Shown: positions 30,333-41,395, counted from the stretch's first letter. The stretch is DNA of 64,000 nt from Diplonema japonicum (GCA_964019335.1 OZ025760.1:1-64000), one strand, 5' to 3'. A program made the numbers and translations. Notes: generated by a model not told the origin, from the sequence alone.

Positions 30333-33300
30333 TCATTCTTGGCAGGCTGGATCAAGGGGGGGTGCTGAGGGGGTGCACGGGGCGAACTCCACAGCAGTAA
30401 TGTCGAGGGGTGCGGACTCGACTGAAGACATCTCCATCTCAATGGGGGCACAGCGGGGGTCGGTGGTGTCGGTGACGTCCTCGCGTAGGGTGATCGTCGA
30501 GCTGTGCCTGCCCAGCGTAGAGGTGGAGGCCAGACGAGTAAGCCCTCGTACTCGGCCTCTGCTCTTTAAGATGGCACCGACACAGACCCCAATAACTAAG
30601 ATGAGCACAGCTCCCGCCACGTAGTACAACTTCCCCATCATGGAGTCATTGCTCCCGTCCTCACCACCAACAAGCCCCCCGCTTACACCTTGAAGCTTCA
30701 GCTTGACTGCTAATATAGGCCCCAGCTCCTTCTCTCTCCCCACGAGCTCCCTCCCTCCCTCCACCCTCACTTCCACCACCTGATCTCCAGGCCCGCTGCA
30801 CGCATTTCCTCCAGGCAACACCGGTACGTACCCTACAACCCTCTCCCCTCCGTACCATGAGTACCTGCACATCGCAGTAACCTGCACCGCAGCCGGCTGG
30901 ATCCCGAGAGCCTTCACAGCTTCTGCGACACCTGCCTCGATCTGCTTAATGACATTGCCGGGGTGCTCCAAGGTCTTGAGCAGCAGGTATACAGACACAG
31001 CTGGTGAAGGTGACCGGGGTGAAGGGGTGGGCGAGCTTGTCGGCAGGAGCGAAGGGGGCGCACCAGAGGGAGCGTGCGAAGTCTTTGGTGCAGTGGATGG
31101 CACAACAGTGGGCTCGGGGGTAGGTTCCCCAGTTGCAGGTGCAGTGGTTGGAGAAGTTGTAGTATCCATAAAACCAGTCTTGGGGACAGTTGTGGGGGAG
31201 GGAGAGGTCGTGGGAGAGGTTGTGGGAGAGGTTGTGGGAGAGGTTGTGGGAGAGGTTGTGGGAGATGTCGTTTGAGCGGTCGAAGGGGTCGGGGAGGTCG
31301 TGGGAAAAGTCGTTGGGACTATCGTAGGGGAGATCGTTGGGGCGGTCGTCGTGGGTGGTAGACCTGCAGGTACTGTGGTTGGTGATGCAGTTTCCGGGGC
31401 TTGAGAGTCTGGGTGGCTTGTGTTGAGTGGTGCATCTGACAGAAGAACAGGCGTGGCTGTGGGCACCATTGGTGTTACTGGCATGCCAGTCACGTTCGGC
31501 ACTGGCGCAGGTGTACCCGGAGCCAGTGTAGCCGGCGGCATCGTGTCTGGGACAAACGAAGAGTTCGAGGCACATGCATACACAGAGAGGACCTCCTCTC
31601 CGTCACAGGCCCCCGCAACGGCAGCGGCGACGTTGTACTTGTTCCCGCACATGCAGGTACTGTTGGCAACACCTGCGTACCCGAACCCTAGTTGGAGGCA
31701 TGAATGAGTGCATGTGTCCACGGACAGCTGATGGACATGAACTCGCTCCAAACCAACGTCTGTCCTGTTAAAGCACCCGACGTACGTGTGACTGGGTGGT
31801 GCAGCGGTGTAGGGTGCGGCGGTATACGGTGCTGCTGTGGGTGCAATACAGCACTCTTGTTCAAGGCACGACCACCCATGGCAAACGATGGAAGGATCCT
31901 TTGCACGATACCATACGGGGCACTTATGAAGACCGCACGTGGCATGGCACGCATAGGTGACGTTCGCATAACCCTTTCTACACCCGCAAACAGGTGTGTT
32001 GTCTACCAGCAAGCAGAGCCCCCCTTCCCCTTGGTCGCAGCTTGTAAAATGGTTCGCAGTGCAAGGCTCTGTTATGACCCCCGTGCAGCTCCAGTCTAAC
32101 AGGTCAGTCGCTTCACTGACCTCAAGCACCACCTTGCTTACTTCCCAGGCCTTTGGCTGGAAAGGGGGAAGCTCTGTGCAGTTGTACAATCCTTCGTGGT
32201 ACCACTGGGCGCCGTGGCTAGCTGTGATATTCAACTGGCTGCACGTTGCTTGCTTCCACTTGATTTCGACGTAGTGGCCCGCAGGACACTCAAGCTCCCA
32301 ACAGCCTGTCCCCGACAAAGTGTCCGACTGGTGGGGCTTGTAACATTGAGCTGGCTCAGGGGTGTCTTCACATGCGCAGTGCCATTGGGTGGTGAAGGTG
32401 CCGGGACGGTACTGGATAACTGCGGGTGACGGAAGCAATTGTGTGCCGCAGATGTCAATCCAAGTGCTTCCATTTTGATACCTTGCCGTGTTGCCAGCAC
32501 TGCACTGAATGTCTGTGGCTACCATGCAGTGCGGACAGCTGTACCTTTGGCACATCCAGTCGTGGTCTTCCACAGTCCACGTTGCCGAACCAGCCGCTGC
32601 ATCGCTTACGACACCCCTGCACTCTGCGGGGTTCACTGCTGGCGGGCTGTACTGCACGTTATGTGATGCCTGCGACTTGAACCACATAGAGTGTGAGGTG
32701 CGGCCAGTGGGCACCCCTTGACGTGGCGGTGCGTCGCACACCCATACACTTGCGTACACCCCCATTCCATAAGCCGTTTCCCCGGTGCCGTACAACGGGA
32801 GGTTGATGTCCCGCCCCCCTGCTGCTGTAGAGGGAAGCGTTGCATTGTGGCCCTTTAAAAGCGTGAATAGCCGCCAGTCACTCTTACCGCTTGTGTCCCA
32901 CCCACGCAACGCGGCCTCCCTGGCCACATTAGAACTCACAGCAAAGTCCAACACTCTGTCGTGTAAGCTGCTGGTGCACCGCAGCCTCACCTGTTGCACC
33001 GCAGACATGTTGTAGCCGTACTCCTCCAGGAGCGCGTGCGAATGCCCCGAAGGAGACACAGGCATATCTACCACGAGGGGTCTCATGTCACCTTCGGGAC
33101 GATAGTAGGCCAAGAACAGCTGCCAGCCACCATTGGCCATGTCGCAGTAAACCTCAAGGGTCCTGCCGTCAACTGTGACGTTATACACACCATCGGGCAG
33201 ATGGCTGTTGCTGATGTAGAGGTCGGTGCAGGTGGCAGGCAAAGGCTCATATGCTGCACGGGTGTCGCCTCGGATGTGCGTGCTGTCCGCCACTTCGGTG

Positions 33301-36300
33301 ATGTTACTATCCGCAATGCCGGTGCACACACTGTTGCTGTACTGCCAATATCTGCAGCTCTGGTGTGACTTGCATGATACACAGCAGTCTGCAGCAGATA
33401 CGAGTGTTGCAGAGAAGACAGTAGCAGCATCGTCCCAGGCCCATCCGCCATTCTGGCGGGCGCATGCTGGGTCGGCTCTGCCACACTTACAGCAATTATC
33501 CGATGGATAGTTCAACCCCTTGTCTGCATCCACATTCCCTGCGCAGTGCTGCTCTGCGTAGTCACCACACGTCATGTTACCTGATGCCCACCCCTCGGTG
33601 TCCGTGCACGGCCCTGTGACGTCCAGGTTTGATGTGTAGAAGGTGATATTCCGCACGGCGATGGGACTGGTCCCTTCCAGTATGAGGGCGTAGGACTCGC
33701 AGCTGACGGGCATTTCTACCACGAAGTACCTTTTGCTGATGTCCTTCTGCTGCTTCAGAACACCACCGAAAGACATGAGCTGCTGCCACAAACCACCTAC
33801 ATGACAAGAGAGATGTCCTGATACGGGGACTGTCGCGTCCGAAAAAGGGTCGATGGTGAAGCCAGCTACAGGCGCTGCGTTGTACGCGGTGAAGTTGAAG
33901 ACAAAGGGCGGGCGGGCTGCGAGGTAAGAGGCGTGGGCAAGGTAAGTGTCGGCGGTGCTCAAATAACTGCTCTCCATGGATATCGTGAGCAAAGACAAAG
34001 GGCTCACAGTGTAAGGGACATTTGGTGTCGGCAGACACACCCCGCAAGACACGGGGCACAGGAAGGAAATGTTTCCGCATGGCTTGGTCACTGACGAGCA
34101 GTTAAGCCCCTCGACATCCAAGCACACACCACTCTTGGCACCGTGTGTGCAGCACGTCCTCTTGCAACCTACTCCGAGAGTACTACACCACAAGTCTGTC
34201 TCGTTAGCAGGAACACGGGCGAAGAACTCAGGGCAGCTTGCGTCATTGTCACTCACGGTGTCGCACCTGGGATCACCAGCACAGCACGCAATGGTGTCTA
34301 CACTCTTACGGCACGCAGTACCAGCACAGAACCGATCTGTGTGGTCGTACACAAGTTTCCTAAACTTGCAGTCCTGCACCGGGAACACACTGCACCGTGC
34401 TGCCGTCTGCGCAACCATGTGCCTGCCCAAAGACGGAAAGGGCACCCTGTTCCCAACACTGCCGACAGGGACATCAACATACGTGTAGTTTGTGACATTC
34501 CCCGAGAGGAGCACCCCATAAGCCGTCGATGAGTGATAACCAGACACCCCTATGGGCACGCTGGCCAGCTGCCCATCACTTGCAATCAGTTGTACAGTAC
34601 GGCCGCTGAAGACCCTGCCCCATCCATGGAGGACCGTGAGCGTATAGTAAGGCCCCGGGGCTGCTAAAGAGTATAGCACGTCAGCATCACCCAGCACCGT
34701 GACCAGCACTTGTGGTGGGTTCTCATAAGGTAGAACAGTAACAGTGGATGAGTAGTCGTGCTTGCCTACCCTTGTTGTCTTGAAGCTTTCAAGGGTGCCG
34801 TCGTTGATGAGCAACATGTCTGGGACACCAAACCCACAGACGTACAGGTCCAGCAACCCATCGTTGTTGGCATCTACGCACGCTGCGCCTCTTGTGTGCA
34901 TGGCGGTGTCCGTGAGGTTGTAGGGCAAAAAAGAGCCGCCACGCTGTGCGTATAAAGTGCCAGGCGACCCGTCCGCCGTAAGGTAGACGTCGAGGTACCC
35001 ATCGCCGTCGATGTCACACCACGTGTTGGCGACCGACCCCTTGAAGGACAGCCCTAGCGAAGCAAAGCTGCTCTGCCTGTTGTTGGCCCACAACGTGCTC
35101 TGAACCAGTGTCGACGTGAAGACATCGATGTACCCGTCTGCGTCGTAGTCGATGACGGCCACTGCAGTGGCACGCTCTGGTAAGGACACGCCAAAGCAGT
35201 TTTTGAACTGGTGCAGCCCGTTAGCGTACCCGGTCTGCAGCAACACGTTCAAGCTGTACCCAGCAAGCACCACGTCCACCAGACCATCGTTGTCAATGTC
35301 ACCACAGGCCGCTACTCTTCCCAAATCGTCAAGGGGCTGTCGCGCAAACCCCACAGTGCCAGGTGAACCCCTGTTGACTAAGAGTGTTGCAGTACCATTG
35401 CTGTAGGTGACGACGAGGTCGTCGTGCCCGTCGCTGTTGATGTCGCACACTACCACGTCGAACACACAGCAGCTTGCCTCAAGGATGCTTGGAGCAGGAC
35501 CGCTGCCGCCAGAGAGGTACGCAAGGCCTTCCGCCTTGACGAGAAGCAAGTCCTGCGTACCATCGTTGTCAACGTCTAGCACAGCACTGCCCGTGGTGTT
35601 CGTGGTGTTCTGCAACGCTGCTTCCATCTTCAGGTGCTCGTTGCTTGCCCTGCGCTTCAGAGGGTCGTCGAGGGCGGTGAGGTTTACAACTGGTGTGAAG
35701 AGTTGCACATCGGAAAGCTTTCCCAGACCAGCATTCACCCTCACGTAAGTGTTTCCCTGAAGTGGCTTCACAGACGCGTACCGCACACCGTTAGGGTACT
35801 GCACTGGGGAGGCCACGCTCTCTGTTTGGACTGTGTGCCATTCCACACTGTTGTTGCTTACTTGCAATGTGTACGTCGTACCCCCTGGTGAACATAGCTT
35901 CACTGTCACGCCGTCGATGACCACATCCTTGGGGACGGTGAATAAGTACTCATTGCTGCACACCCCCGGGATGACGTGTCCCAGCACATCCAGTGGCCAC
36001 GGGTTGCCATACACCAGCACTGACGTGCGGAGGGCGCTGCTGGAGTTTACTTCTACCACCTTCACAGGAACAGCAGAGTCTATCTTGTGGTATGTGTTCG
36101 GTGCCACCCCTGTGGCGATGGTATCGTCTAGTGGGGTGCCTATAACAAAGGTGTCGCTGCCCCCGCTCGTCACGTACACTGCCTCGGCATGTACGGCATA
36201 CGGGAGCACGCTGATGATCCACCTCCCTTCGTGTTCGCTGCACTTCGGTCCCACAGGGAACACCCTGTCGTCGTGCAGTGCGTACCGCACCCAACCTGCA

Positions 36301-37328
36301 GGTACATGTGCCCTGTTGCTGCTGTTCAACCTCCGCACCATCTCCTCGTACGTGAACACACAGTGGCCATCGACAGCTGCCACGGCGGCTTCGTCGCCGC
36401 ACGGCGTGATCACCGCACTGCCGCTCGCAGGCCCGGCACCGCTGAGGCTTACCGTGATGCCGTCGTCGGCCACTACACATGACACAGGGCTTATGGCGCA
36501 ATTCGCGGTCACTTGCGGGATTGTGAAATGCCCCACCGCAGGGGGGCGCATCGGGTTGCCAAGATCGTCGTACAGGCCGCCAGGGCCGCACGTGAGGGTG
36601 AAGGGCGCCGGCGGAAGGTGCGGATGTGTTTCGTAGCCCTGTGCACAGGTAGGCGCGCACGTGCCGCCTGTCTCGAGTCCCTCGCATTGGCTGTACAGCA
36701 CACCATAACGAGGGTTAGCAACGGTTTTGCAGAGGTTCGGGGTGCATGTGGGAACACCCACCAAATTGTGAGCCTCGTGGGTGCAGGCCCCTGTGGCTCC
36801 TAAACATGTGTGGCCGTCGGAAGGAGACCACGTACAGCGCTGGTTGACTTCGATGGCAGAAAGAGAGGAGCAATTTGGGGAGATGACAGCGCCAGACACA
36901 AGGGGCACAGCGCATGTGAAAGGGGCAGCACAGAAGTTACATGTTTCAGGACAAGCCTGGGGCCACCAGCAGTTTGGGAACAGGTTACATAGCGGTGCAA
37001 ACTCGACAATCTGGCAGGGCTCGCAGCAGAGACGGTCCGTGCAGGCGCCGTTGCACTTGATGTGCCCCACGTCATGGCGTTTCTGCCGACCGGCGTGCTG
37101 GCAGTTGTAAAGGTCGCAGTCACTGATGGAGGTGCGGTTTCCACAATCCGAGCAGTCAGTACCTATTGGACACAAGTCATAGTCATGGCCTGGCCCACCG
37201 TCGTCACACTCACCATCTCTCACTACAGGGCCGAATATACCTTGCACATTGCAGTCGTCAGTGCATCTCCATTCGCTCACCACAGACACCACTTGGGACA
37301 GCGCAAGTACTATTCCCCACTTGGGCAT
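30333..37328 (-). CDS. Giant modular type I surface protein (FG-GAP, fibrinogen-like, WSC, mucin stalk)
   Basis: A 2331-residue protein from the ATG at 37328, followed by a signal peptide (MPKWGIVLALSQVVSVVS); 91 upstream codons are low-complexity Phe/Pro/Lys and rejected. Order: Notch/LNR-like Cys modules (DGECDDGG), Cys-rich and sushi-like region to 250, a jelly-roll-like region (440-545), six FG-GAP/VCBS calcium loops (DVDNDGTQDL, DINSDGHDDL, DIDNDGLVDV, DYDADGYIDV, DIDGDGYLDV, DANNDGLLDL; about 583-830), ShK-like Cys modules (980-1100), more Cys modules (DTEGWASGNMTCGDY), a fibrinogen C-terminal-like start (CTDLYISNSHLPDGVYNV), a WSC domain (YVGCFNR...TCMCGNKY), a TTSP repeat mucin stalk, a SEA-like segment, one membrane helix (LYYVAGAVLILVIGVCVGAI) and a short tail. 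A cell-surface or extracellular-matrix adhesion role is inferred. Confidence 0.85.
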   Translation of the reverse strand: MPKWGIVLALSQVVSVVSEWRCTDDCNVQGIFGPVVRDGECDDGGPGHDYDLCPIGTDCSDCGNRTSISDCDLYNCQHAGRQKRHDVGHIKCNGACTDRLCCEPCQIVEFAPLCNLFPNCWWPQACPETCNFCAAPFTCAVPLVSGAVISPNCSSLSAIEVNQRCTWSPSDGHTCLGATGACTHEAHNLVGVPTCTPNLCKTVANPRYGVLYSQCEGLETGGTCAPTCAQGYETHPHLPPAPFTLTCGPGGLYDDLGNPMRPPAVGHFTIPQVTANCAISPVSCVVADDGITVSLSGAGPASGSAVITPCGDEAAVAAVDGHCVFTYEEMVRRLNSSNRAHVPAGWVRYALHDDRVFPVGPKCSEHEGRWIISVLPYAVHAEAVYVTSGGSDTFVIGTPLDDTIATGVAPNTYHKIDSAVPVKVVEVNSSSALRTSVLVYGNPWPLDVLGHVIPGVCSNEYLFTVPKDVVIDGVTVKLCSPGGTTYTLQVSNNSVEWHTVQTESVASPVQYPNGVRYASVKPLQGNTYVRVNAGLGKLSDVQLFTPVVNLTALDDPLKRRASNEHLKMEAALQNTTNTTGSAVLDVDNDGTQDLLLVKAEGLAYLSGGSGPAPSILEASCCVFDVVVCDINSDGHDDLVVTYSNGTATLLVNRGSPGTVGFARQPLDDLGRVAACGDIDNDGLVDVVLAGYSLNVLLQTGYANGLHQFKNCFGVSLPERATAVAVIDYDADGYIDVFTSTLVQSTLWANNRQSSFASLGLSFKGSVANTWCDIDGDGYLDVYLTADGSPGTLYAQRGGSFLPYNLTDTAMHTRGAACVDANNDGLLDLYVCGFGVPDMLLINDGTLESFKTTRVGKHDYSSTVTVLPYENPPQVLVTVLGDADVLYSLAAPGPYYTLTVLHGWGRVFSGRTVQLIASDGQLASVPIGVSGYHSSTAYGVLLSGNVTNYTYVDVPVGSVGNRVPFPSLGRHMVAQTAARCSVFPVQDCKFRKLVYDHTDRFCAGTACRKSVDTIACCAGDPRCDTVSDNDASCPEFFARVPANETDLWCSTLGVGCKRTCCTHGAKSGVCLDVEGLNCSSVTKPCGNISFLCPVSCGVCLPTPNVPYTVSPLSLLTISMESSYLSTADTYLAHASYLAARPPFVFNFTAYNAAPVAGFTIDPFSDATVPVSGHLSCHVGGLWQQLMSFGGVLKQQKDISKRYFVVEMPVSCESYALILEGTSPIAVRNITFYTSNLDVTGPCTDTEGWASGNMTCGDYAEQHCAGNVDADKGLNYPSDNCCKCGRADPACARQNGGWAWDDAATVFSATLVSAADCCVSCKSHQSCRYWQYSNSVCTGIADSNITEVADSTHIRGDTRAAYEPLPATCTDLYISNSHLPDGVYNVTVDGRTLEVYCDMANGGWQLFLAYYRPEGDMRPLVVDMPVSPSGHSHALLEEYGYNMSAVQQVRLRCTSSLHDRVLDFAVSSNVAREAALRGWDTSGKSDWRLFTLLKGHNATLPSTAAGGRDINLPLYGTGETAYGMGVYASVWVCDAPPRQGVPTGRTSHSMWFKSQASHNVQYSPPAVNPAECRGVVSDAAAGSATWTVEDHDWMCQRYSCPHCMVATDIQCSAGNTARYQNGSTWIDICGTQLLPSPAVIQYRPGTFTTQWHCACEDTPEPAQCYKPHQSDTLSGTGCWELECPAGHYVEIKWKQATCSQLNITASHGAQWYHEGLYNCTELPPFQPKAWEVSKVVLEVSEATDLLDWSCTGVITEPCTANHFTSCDQGEGGLCLLVDNTPVCGCRKGYANVTYACHATCGLHKCPVWYRAKDPSIVCHGWSCLEQECCIAPTAAPYTAAPYTAAPPSHTYVGCFNRTDVGLERVHVHQLSVDTCTHSCLQLGFGYAGVANSTCMCGNKYNVAAAVAGACDGEEVLSVYACASNSSFVPDTMPPATLAPGTPAPVPNVTGMPVTPMVPTATPVLLSDAPLNTSHPDSQAPETASPTTVPAGLPPTTTAPTISPTIVPTTFPTTSPTPSTAQTTSPTTSPTTSPTTSPTTSPTTSPSPTTVPKTGFMDTTTSPTTAPATGEPTPEPTVVPSTAPKTSHAPSGAPPSLLPTSSPTPSPRSPSPAVSVYLLLKTLEHPGNVIKQIEAGVAEAVKALGIQPAAVQVTAMCRYSWYGGERVVGYVPVLPGGNACSGPGDQVVEVRVEGGRELVGREKELGPILAVKLKLQGVSGGLVGGEDGSNDSMMGKLYYVAGAVLILVIGVCVGAILKSRGRVRGLTRLASTSTLGRHSSTITLREDVTDTTDPRCAPIEMEMSSVESAPLDITAVEFAPCTPSAPPLDPACQE

Positions 37329-38340
37329 TCTTTTTCTTTTTCCTCCTTTTTTTTTTTCTTCCGTTGCGCGTGGGGGCGAAGGAAAAAACGAAAAAAAAAA
37401 TAACACCTCTCCCAATTTCTTTTCCCCCTCCAAATAAAAAAAAAAGGGGAAGGGTGGAGGAATATCGGAAGGGGAAAAAAAGAAAAAAAGAGGAAAGGGC
37501 ACAAAAAAAAATACTTTGAGTACTGTCACAAGGCAGGGGAGAGAAAGGGGGAGAAGAAAATGATGACAAGAAAAAAAGAAAGCCCATTGTTTGCATGTCA
37601 ATGGCAGTTAAAAAAAAGGGGGGGGGGAAACTTTTTTTCTTTTTTCATTTCTAAATTCATGTAGTGAACAGGGGGGAGGCGGGTTGCAAAAAAAAAAACA
37701 AAAGGAGGGGAGGGGGAGGGGGGACAGTGTCCCTCCCCCTTCTCCAAATTCCACACCCACTTCCGAGCTTCAAACCCTGCTAGCCCGCATAGGTTGCTTC
37801 AACAACTAAGGCTAAGGCTTTGCAGGCTGGAAAAATCGCGAACCTTTCTCACTTTTTATTTTCTCCCTGAACCCGTTTCTTTTTTTTTTTCTCCTTTTTT
37901 TTTGCTCCTCGTAAGAAAGGTAGTGGAATTGATATCTCTCTTTCTTTTTGCGATCTTGCTTTTTTTTTTTTTTTTCTCTTTTTTTTTTCTCCTTTTTCTT
38001 TCTTTCTTTTCTTGCAAGTAAACGGAAAAATAAGGACTTGATGTCAAACGTGCCTCTTCTGGCAGGAACATCAAAGGCCATGGACTCTTCATGCTCATTA
38101 TTCCCCCTTTTTTTCTTTCTCCCCCCCCCCCCCTGTTCTTTCTTTCCTTCCTCAACACAAAAAAAAGGGGGGGAAAGAAGGGGAAAAAAAAAGAAGAAAA
38201 GCACGTGGTTGGGAGAAGGGAAGGTGAAGAAAGAAACAAACACTACACTGTTGAATTTAACAAAAAAAACAACAAAAAAAAAAGTGAACTACAGATATGA
38301 CACATGCTTCTTTTTCTCTAGGTCCTTTAAGTCACCGTAT
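37329..38340. other. Intergenic spacer, homopolymer-rich
   Basis: This 1-kb spacer holds A, T and G runs of 8-20. The stretch 37730-37830 is richer in GC but has no clear ORF. No RNA gene or repeat was recognised. Confidence 0.6.
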
Positions 38341-38553
38341 TTACGTGTCAACTACAAACTGGCTGAGTTCGTCGGAGGGGGACAAACACCTAAGCTGAGG
38401 AGAGTCGCGAAGGTGCCTGTCCGAGGAGCCCTGCGACCATTTATTTAGGTTCTCAATGTACTTGTCGTTGTCATCGGTGTCGAGAGACTTTTGGCTGACC
38501 TGACTGGCCTTCTTGTAGTCGTCGTGGACGTCGTAGAAGGAGGAGAATGCTTC

Positions 38554-38591
<38 letters not shown>

Positions 38592-40778
38592 TTGGGATTC
38601 AAAAGTACATACCCTGCTCCACCCCTTCGGCAGAGGTTTGGATTGGCCTGCGTCGCCCTCCTCTAGGTCAAAGTACTTCGTGTTCGCTCCTGTGACATCC
38701 GGGACGAAGGGTGGCCTGAGCTTCCTCGCCTCGCAAGCTTCCCAATCAAAACCAATGTACCACTCGTCTTTCTTAAACTCTTCAATGTTCGACAGTCGCA
38801 GTGTAGGGTCCTTCTCGATGAGGCGGAGCACGAGCTTCCTTGCAGCGATGGACAGCTTCGGTCTAATGGGGAATGTGGTCACCTTGATCTGCCTGTTCAG
38901 AATCTGCTTCATAGCCTCCCTTGGGTCGCTGTTCCAGAACGGGTAGCAGCCTGTGAGCAGCAGGAACAACAGCACCCCGAGCGCCCACCAATCTACCTCG
39001 AAGCCGTACCCTACTGCAGACTGCTTCAGGATCTCCGGTGCCATATACGGGAGCGTCCCGCAGCGTGTTGTGTTGTGCTCTGTGGGGAGGACAGTCTTCG
39101 CGAAACCGAAGTCTGTCAGCACGCAGTGCCCTTCCTTGTCCAGCACCAGGTTTTCAGCCTTCAAGTCCCTGTGCAATATGTTGATCGAATGCAGATGCCC
39201 CAGAGCCAACGCCACCTCTGCAGCGTAGAACCGGGCGTCTTCTTCCTTCAGATGGCTCCCAGGGCATGTTTGCACATGGTGGAATAACTCCCCGCCAGTC
39301 AGGAAATCGAACAGAAGAAACAGCCTCCCTTTGGTCTGGAACGCTGCATGCAGCTTCACGATGAACGGGTGCGAGATGTTCAGGAGGATCGTCTTCTCCC
39401 TTCTGATGTTGGTGATTTGCGATTCCTTCAGCAGTGCCGCCTTTTGCAGGATCTTCACAGCGTAGACCTGGCCCGAGGCGTTTTCCCTCACCTTGCACAC
39501 CCTCCCGAAGGAGCCTTTGCCGATAACCTTAATGAACTCAAACTGTGCGGGAGTGTATGTGTTGGTTGGGAGGTGCCCTCCTTGCACTTGGATCTCCAAG
39601 GGGGATGTGGCCGACACCTGGAACGCAGGCACCATTAAACCATGCCCTTCTTTGCACATAAAGTATCGTTTCCCCATGTGGCTTCCATCGTTGCCGTTGG
39701 ACACGGGTTCGTCAGTTTCAATGCCCACCCACAAGCCTTGCTCGAACTCATGTTTACCTGTCCACACGCACACACCGGTGATCTTCTCATCCAACGACAC
39801 CCGCACACGCTGCCCGCAGTACAGGTCGGACCTGATGAAGCTAAAGCGGTTGCATGCCCTTCGCAGATTTGCGAACCAGTCTTCCTTATCGTCATCACCG
39901 TTGGTTATGAAGTACCAGGGGTATTCCGGGGACTGATAGCTTTTGAGGGCAAAGGAGAAGGGAGATGGTGAGGGGAGCTTAGAGGGCGTCATCGATGTGT
40001 CTATGAGCTCGCACATGGTCAGGTCCACAACACCCTCTGGTTTGTCCAGCTGGTGGACACGGTAGTAGAGGTACTGCCCCCTAAGGTCCACCCACCTGGG
40101 CTTGAAGTAGTCCGTGTCGTGTTGGCTGGACGTTTTGGGTGACTTCACGTGGTTCTTCCCGTACATCGAAATCTTGAGCCAGCCTGCTTTTTCGGGGGAA
40201 AAGTCGGGGAGAGTGGTGTTGAGCTGTGTGGTCTTCACACGCATCATTTTGTGCGCGTACAGCTTGTTCGCACTGTTCTGTGATCTGTCATCACCGATGC
40301 CCTTGATTGCTTTGTTGCACTTAACAAGCTCCTCCCCTATCGCATCTGCAAGGGTGGATATGGCGTTGATCCAGTGCTTTTTCGTTTCGGCATCACCCGC
40401 GGCCCCCAGGGTCTCCATGAGAGCCTCTACAAAACACTGGCAAAACACGCGCAGTTGGTCCGGGGTAACGCCCAAGTGAGCGTGATAGACGGCCAGGGCG
40501 TGGATGGCACCGTTGTCGGGGTTTGCGAGGATCCATTCCACAACAGGTGTCACTGCGTGCTGCTGCCTTCTCATGTTCGTCCCCATGAAGAGCTTCCGCG
40601 CAGCAGCGCCTCCCTTTTCCAAAAATTTTTGGTAGTGCAGCGTCCCCAACCGCTCCAGTTCACCATCGTCTTTTATCTTGTTCCATGTTGCCGATAGCTT
40701 TTCCGTAGTCCTCGCGTCAAGTGTGATGGATGGGCTCTCTTTCGGACTAGCCTTTTCCTTGTGATGACTATTGCCCAT
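38341..40778 (-). CDS. Globin-PH-CAP-Gly-AGC protein kinase, 2 exons
   Basis: Exons 38613-40778 and 38341-38556 (56-bp intron, GTATGT...AAAAG, containing a long A tract) give 793 residues. The start is MGNSHHKEK, a myristoylation-type N-terminus. Residues 18-150 read as a globin: distal segment RRQQHAVTPVVEWI, then VYHAHLGVTPDQLRVF, where the first His (99) takes the place of the proximal heme ligand seen in flavohemoglobin-type KHxSLGI. Residues 196-310 are a PH domain. Residues 320-388 are CAP-Gly (GLWVGIETDEP, GNDG, GKRYFMCKEGHGL), which binds tubulin or EB C-termini. Residues 414-680 are an AGC kinase with all key motifs: GKGSFGRV, AVKIL, HRDLKAEN, DFGFAKT and APE. A C-terminal extension follows. 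Function inferred: a kinase gated by heme, gas or redox at membranes or microtubules. Confidence 0.85.
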
Positions 40779-40791
40779 TTTGTTGAACCTC

Positions 40792-40793
40792 CT
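40792..40793 (-). promoter_or_regulatory. Candidate trans-splice acceptor AG before the globin-kinase
   Basis: The coding strand reads CTTTTCTTATCGTCCCTAG, 13 bases before the ATG, within a 63-bp gap to the preceding stop. The gap leaves no space for a separate promoter, so leader trans-splicing is suggested. The alternative is that this is unused sequence. Confidence 0.4.
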
Positions 40794-40841
40794 AGGGACG
40801 ATAAGAAAAGGTGTTTTTTTTAAAATACAAAACACTTAAAG

Positions 40842-41320
40842 TCACAAATCTCTAGCAAGCATATACTTATACCCGGGAGCAACGTGAATGCGCCCCCCCT
40901 TTGCATGCACGCACGATACGTCCCTCTTGGCGGGTATTCTGGGTACTCCTCTGAAGAGCTTCCTTAGCAACGGTGGGACGAAGGGTTTGGTGTAAATTAC
41001 ATTGTCCGGAAGGACCGTGTGGGTATGTTTAATCTCTTCGTACCTTTGCAAAGGGGTCAGAGACATGGGTCGGGGGCTGTAGACCTTTAAAGATCTTTTT
41101 GTATTCTCTTTAAAAGGTACCGCTAGGATGGGAAGGGTTATCGATGTCTCGTCTTCTCTCACACCGTCGCCGCCAGGGTCCCAGACATCTTCGAGATCCA
41201 ACAGGCACCCAAGCTGCAAACAATCTCGCATGTTTAACTGTAGTAAATACGTGGGGTGACATATTTCAAAGAAAAAGGTACGTGCGTGCAGGAATCGGAC
41301 ACGATGTCCAAACTTACCAT
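40842..41320 (-). CDS. Small conserved-looking protein, function unknown, 2 exons
   Basis: Exon 1 appears to be only the ATG (41318-41320). A 104-bp intron (GTAAGT...TTTGCAG, 41214-41317) joins it to exon 2 (40842-41213), giving 124 residues that start MLGCLLDLEDVWDPGGDG. The unspliced frame also stays open, so the alternative is an unspliced product starting at an internal ATG. Notable segments are FVPPLLRKLFRGVPRIPAKR and a C-terminal GGRIHVAPGYKYML. No domain, signal or membrane helix is recognised. It sits 63 bp before the globin-kinase and 75 bp after the methyltransferase stop. Confidence 0.5.
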
Positions 41321-41395
41321 TTTGTAACAAATCAAAGAAAGAAGCGGGTAAGAAGGGGACAATATATTAGTTGAGGGATAGAGATAGGATAGAGT

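Noticed and set aside
37329-37601. 91-residue extension of the large adhesin
   Set aside because: Low-complexity Phe/Pro/Lys from homopolymers. A good signal peptide starts at 37328.
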